DNA of 64,000 nucleotides from Dongshaea marina (GTDB lineage Bacteria; Pseudomonadota; Gammaproteobacteria; Enterobacterales; Aeromonadaceae): contig NZ_CP028897.1 in assembly GCF_003072645.1 (NCBI RefSeq), positions 695,658 through 759,657 on the forward strand, given 5' to 3'. The position numbers were made by a program, and so were the translations under genes. Numbering within the stretch: position 1 is the first letter of the stretch; every line of letters begins with the position of its first letter. This document shows, piece after piece, positions 62,820 to 64,000 of this stretch. The notes below the pieces were generated by a model. It was not told the DNA's origin and made no database searches. It saw only the letters and a program-made list of their open reading frames with translations.

Positions 62820-64000
62820 TTACTGAATGACACCATGAATCACAGCAGGTTCAGTGTCGATGGTTGGCTTGGCTCCGATATAGCTGGCATCGGCCGGGTC
62901 ACTCGGGTCGGTATTGATGAAATCATCGCCTGGCAAAGTGTTAATATCACCCATGTCACCGTCAGCAATCGGGGATAAGTTATCTTCAGCAAAGCGCAGT
63001 TCGCGCTCCAGCCACTTCACATAATAGGTGTTACTTCCCTCCTGAACGATACCGGTTGTGGTATTAAACGGAATGGTGAAGCTTGGCACATAGCGGGTAC
63101 CCGGGCCGCAATCGGCCTCCTGGTTGGTGTCCGGATCGATACAGACTCCGGGGATCCCCCATAGATCGCCAAATCCGCCGTACTCCAGAGTGATATTGGT
63201 TCCGGCATAATTACCATAAGTGGTTGAGTCATTCGGAACACTAAAGTTCACCTGCATGGGCGGCGTAAAGTTCACAGGGGTGTTGTTACCATCCAGCAGG
63301 GTCATCGACTTGTTCCAATCCTGGATCCCGGTCTCATAGACATAATACTCGGCAGCATTATGTAGCTTATGGCTACAGTACTTATTTTGATCATGCTCAC
63401 ACTCTAAGCCACTGTTCGTGGTGACCATGGCACCGGAGCGGATTCCCCACTGGAAATCTCCCTGGAACCGATCATTGTCCGGATTTGCTGGCATGGCGAT
63501 TGGGCTGCCAAGGTGACTCAGCACTGAGCCATTACTAGTGTAGCTTACTAGGTTAGTTACTTCGTGTTGCCGGTAAGAATCACCTACGTGAGGGTGTTGA
63601 TGGCTTTGGTTGCCTGTCGCGAAGCCTGTGAGCTCAGTGCTACCGATACAGTCGCTGACACAGTGTAGCGTGGTTGGATATTGGCCTACCGGAACTACAG
63701 ACTCCTGATAGGTGACAACCTCTTGCGCAGCTGGTGTCTGCACCGCGGATTTAGGGATAAACACCTGACCGCCCAGGGCCCGTGACCAACCATGAATTCC
63801 CCACTCCTGCACGTTATTGGCGGTGATCTCAACAGGAGTCTGCAGTGGCGTTTGGCTGCAGCCGTTCTGGCCACACTGCTGCTGCTTATCAAAGATAAAT
63901 TTTTGCTGTGATTGATCCCAGGCACCTTCGAGATCCATGAAGCTATTGTTGATCTCCATGCCGGTATTAAAGCGGATCTTGTTAATGGAGTTGAGGGTGC
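62820..64000 (-). CDS. Large exported-type protein, 3' part only
   Basis: The frame is open from the window edge to the stop at 62820, at least 393 residues. A Met at 63959 is inside a continuous frame, so the true start probably lies outside the window. The sequence is rich in Asn, Gly, Thr and Asp with paired Cys (CGQNGCSQT, CVSDC, CEHDQNKYC, CIDPDTNQEADC), suggesting a secreted or surface-exposed disulfide-bonded protein. A C-terminal Asp/Pro-rich stretch (PSDPADASY) is notable. No family recognised. Confidence 0.75.
   Translation of the reverse strand, partial: TLNSINKIRFNTGMEINNSFMDLEGAWDQSQQKFIFDKQQQCGQNGCSQTPLQTPVEITANNVQEWGIHGWSRALGGQVFIPKSAVQTPAAQEVVTYQESVVPVGQYPTTLHCVSDCIGSTELTGFATGNQSHQHPHVGDSYRQHEVTNLVSYTSNGSVLSHLGSPIAMPANPDNDRFQGDFQWGIRSGAMVTTNSGLECEHDQNKYCSHKLHNAAEYYVYETGIQDWNKSMTLLDGNNTPVNFTPPMQVNFSVPNDSTTYGNYAGTNITLEYGGFGDLWGIPGVCIDPDTNQEADCGPGTRYVPSFTIPFNTTTGIVQEGSNTYYVKWLERELRFAEDNLSPIADGDMGDINTLPGDDFINTDPSDPADASYIGAKPTIDTEPAVIHGVIQ

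Noticed and set aside
1-64000. tRNA, rRNA and CRISPR loci
   Set aside because: I looked for tRNA T-loop patterns, rRNA-like conserved stretches and regularly spaced short repeats and found none that holds up. The repeats at 20 kb are too irregular for CRISPR.

Overview
The window is a chromosomal segment of a gammaproteobacterium. The evidence is the gene content and local order (hemE ... yjaG-hupA ... purH-purD, nsrR/hmp, carAB, cadC-cadB-cadA), a large two-PilZ protein of the type seen in Vibrio/Shewanella/Aeromonas relatives, and E. coli-like motifs in almost every housekeeping protein. No rRNA, tRNA, CRISPR array, complete insertion sequence or phage is visible, so the species is not fixed by the sequence alone.

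Layout. 0-8.2 kb: a formate dehydrogenase block (HydN-like ferredoxin and FdhF with Cys in place of selenocysteine), followed by most of the molybdenum cofactor pathway (moeA, mobA, a 99-residue unknown, moaA-B-C-D-E). 8.1-9.7 kb: an AT-rich insert with one lipoprotein gene, bounded by two copies of the moaE 3' end plus its terminator. 9.7-19.8 kb: small secreted proteins, a DMT transporter, two c-di-GMP (PilZ) proteins, radA, satP, rsd, hemE, a methyltransferase. 19.8-21.2 kb: gene-free DNA with repeated modules. 21.3-29.9 kb: a hydrolase, two tandem membrane zinc-ribbon-like proteins, mepM, a UDG-family gene, rarD, a hydroxyacid reductase, yjaG, hupA, YbaK. 30-36 kb: purD, purH, tilS, lysS on the minus strand. 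36.6-43.8 kb: a CDF transporter and the acid-inducible lysine decarboxylase system cadC/cadB/cadA. 44-52.4 kb: small membrane/regulatory genes, a Skp-like chaperone, an AEC carrier, a SIS protein, nsrR/hmp (NO sensing and detoxification) with two readable NsrR operators, and a substrate-binding protein. 52.9-57.2 kb: carAB. 57.7-64 kb: a POT transporter, an AraC/GyrI regulator, a lipoprotein, a DedA protein, and the 3' part of a large unrecognised gene that runs off the window.

The most important technical observation is that at least seven genes between 33 and 57 kb (tilS, a small unknown, an AEC carrier, nsrR, hmp, a substrate-binding protein, carB) are broken by the loss of one base in a short run of G or C. 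In each case adding one base restores the family-typical protein. A hydrolase at 21-22 kb is probably affected too. The simplest reading is assembly homopolymer error, so these genes should be treated as probably intact.

The most interesting biological leads are: the lipoprotein insert framed by duplicated moaE ends, two orphan Rho-independent terminators that suggest unannotated small RNAs (17.7 kb minus, 46.1 kb plus), the repeated intergenic modules at 20 kb, the paired membrane zinc-ribbon proteins, and direct repeats upstream of cadBA that may be regulator sites.
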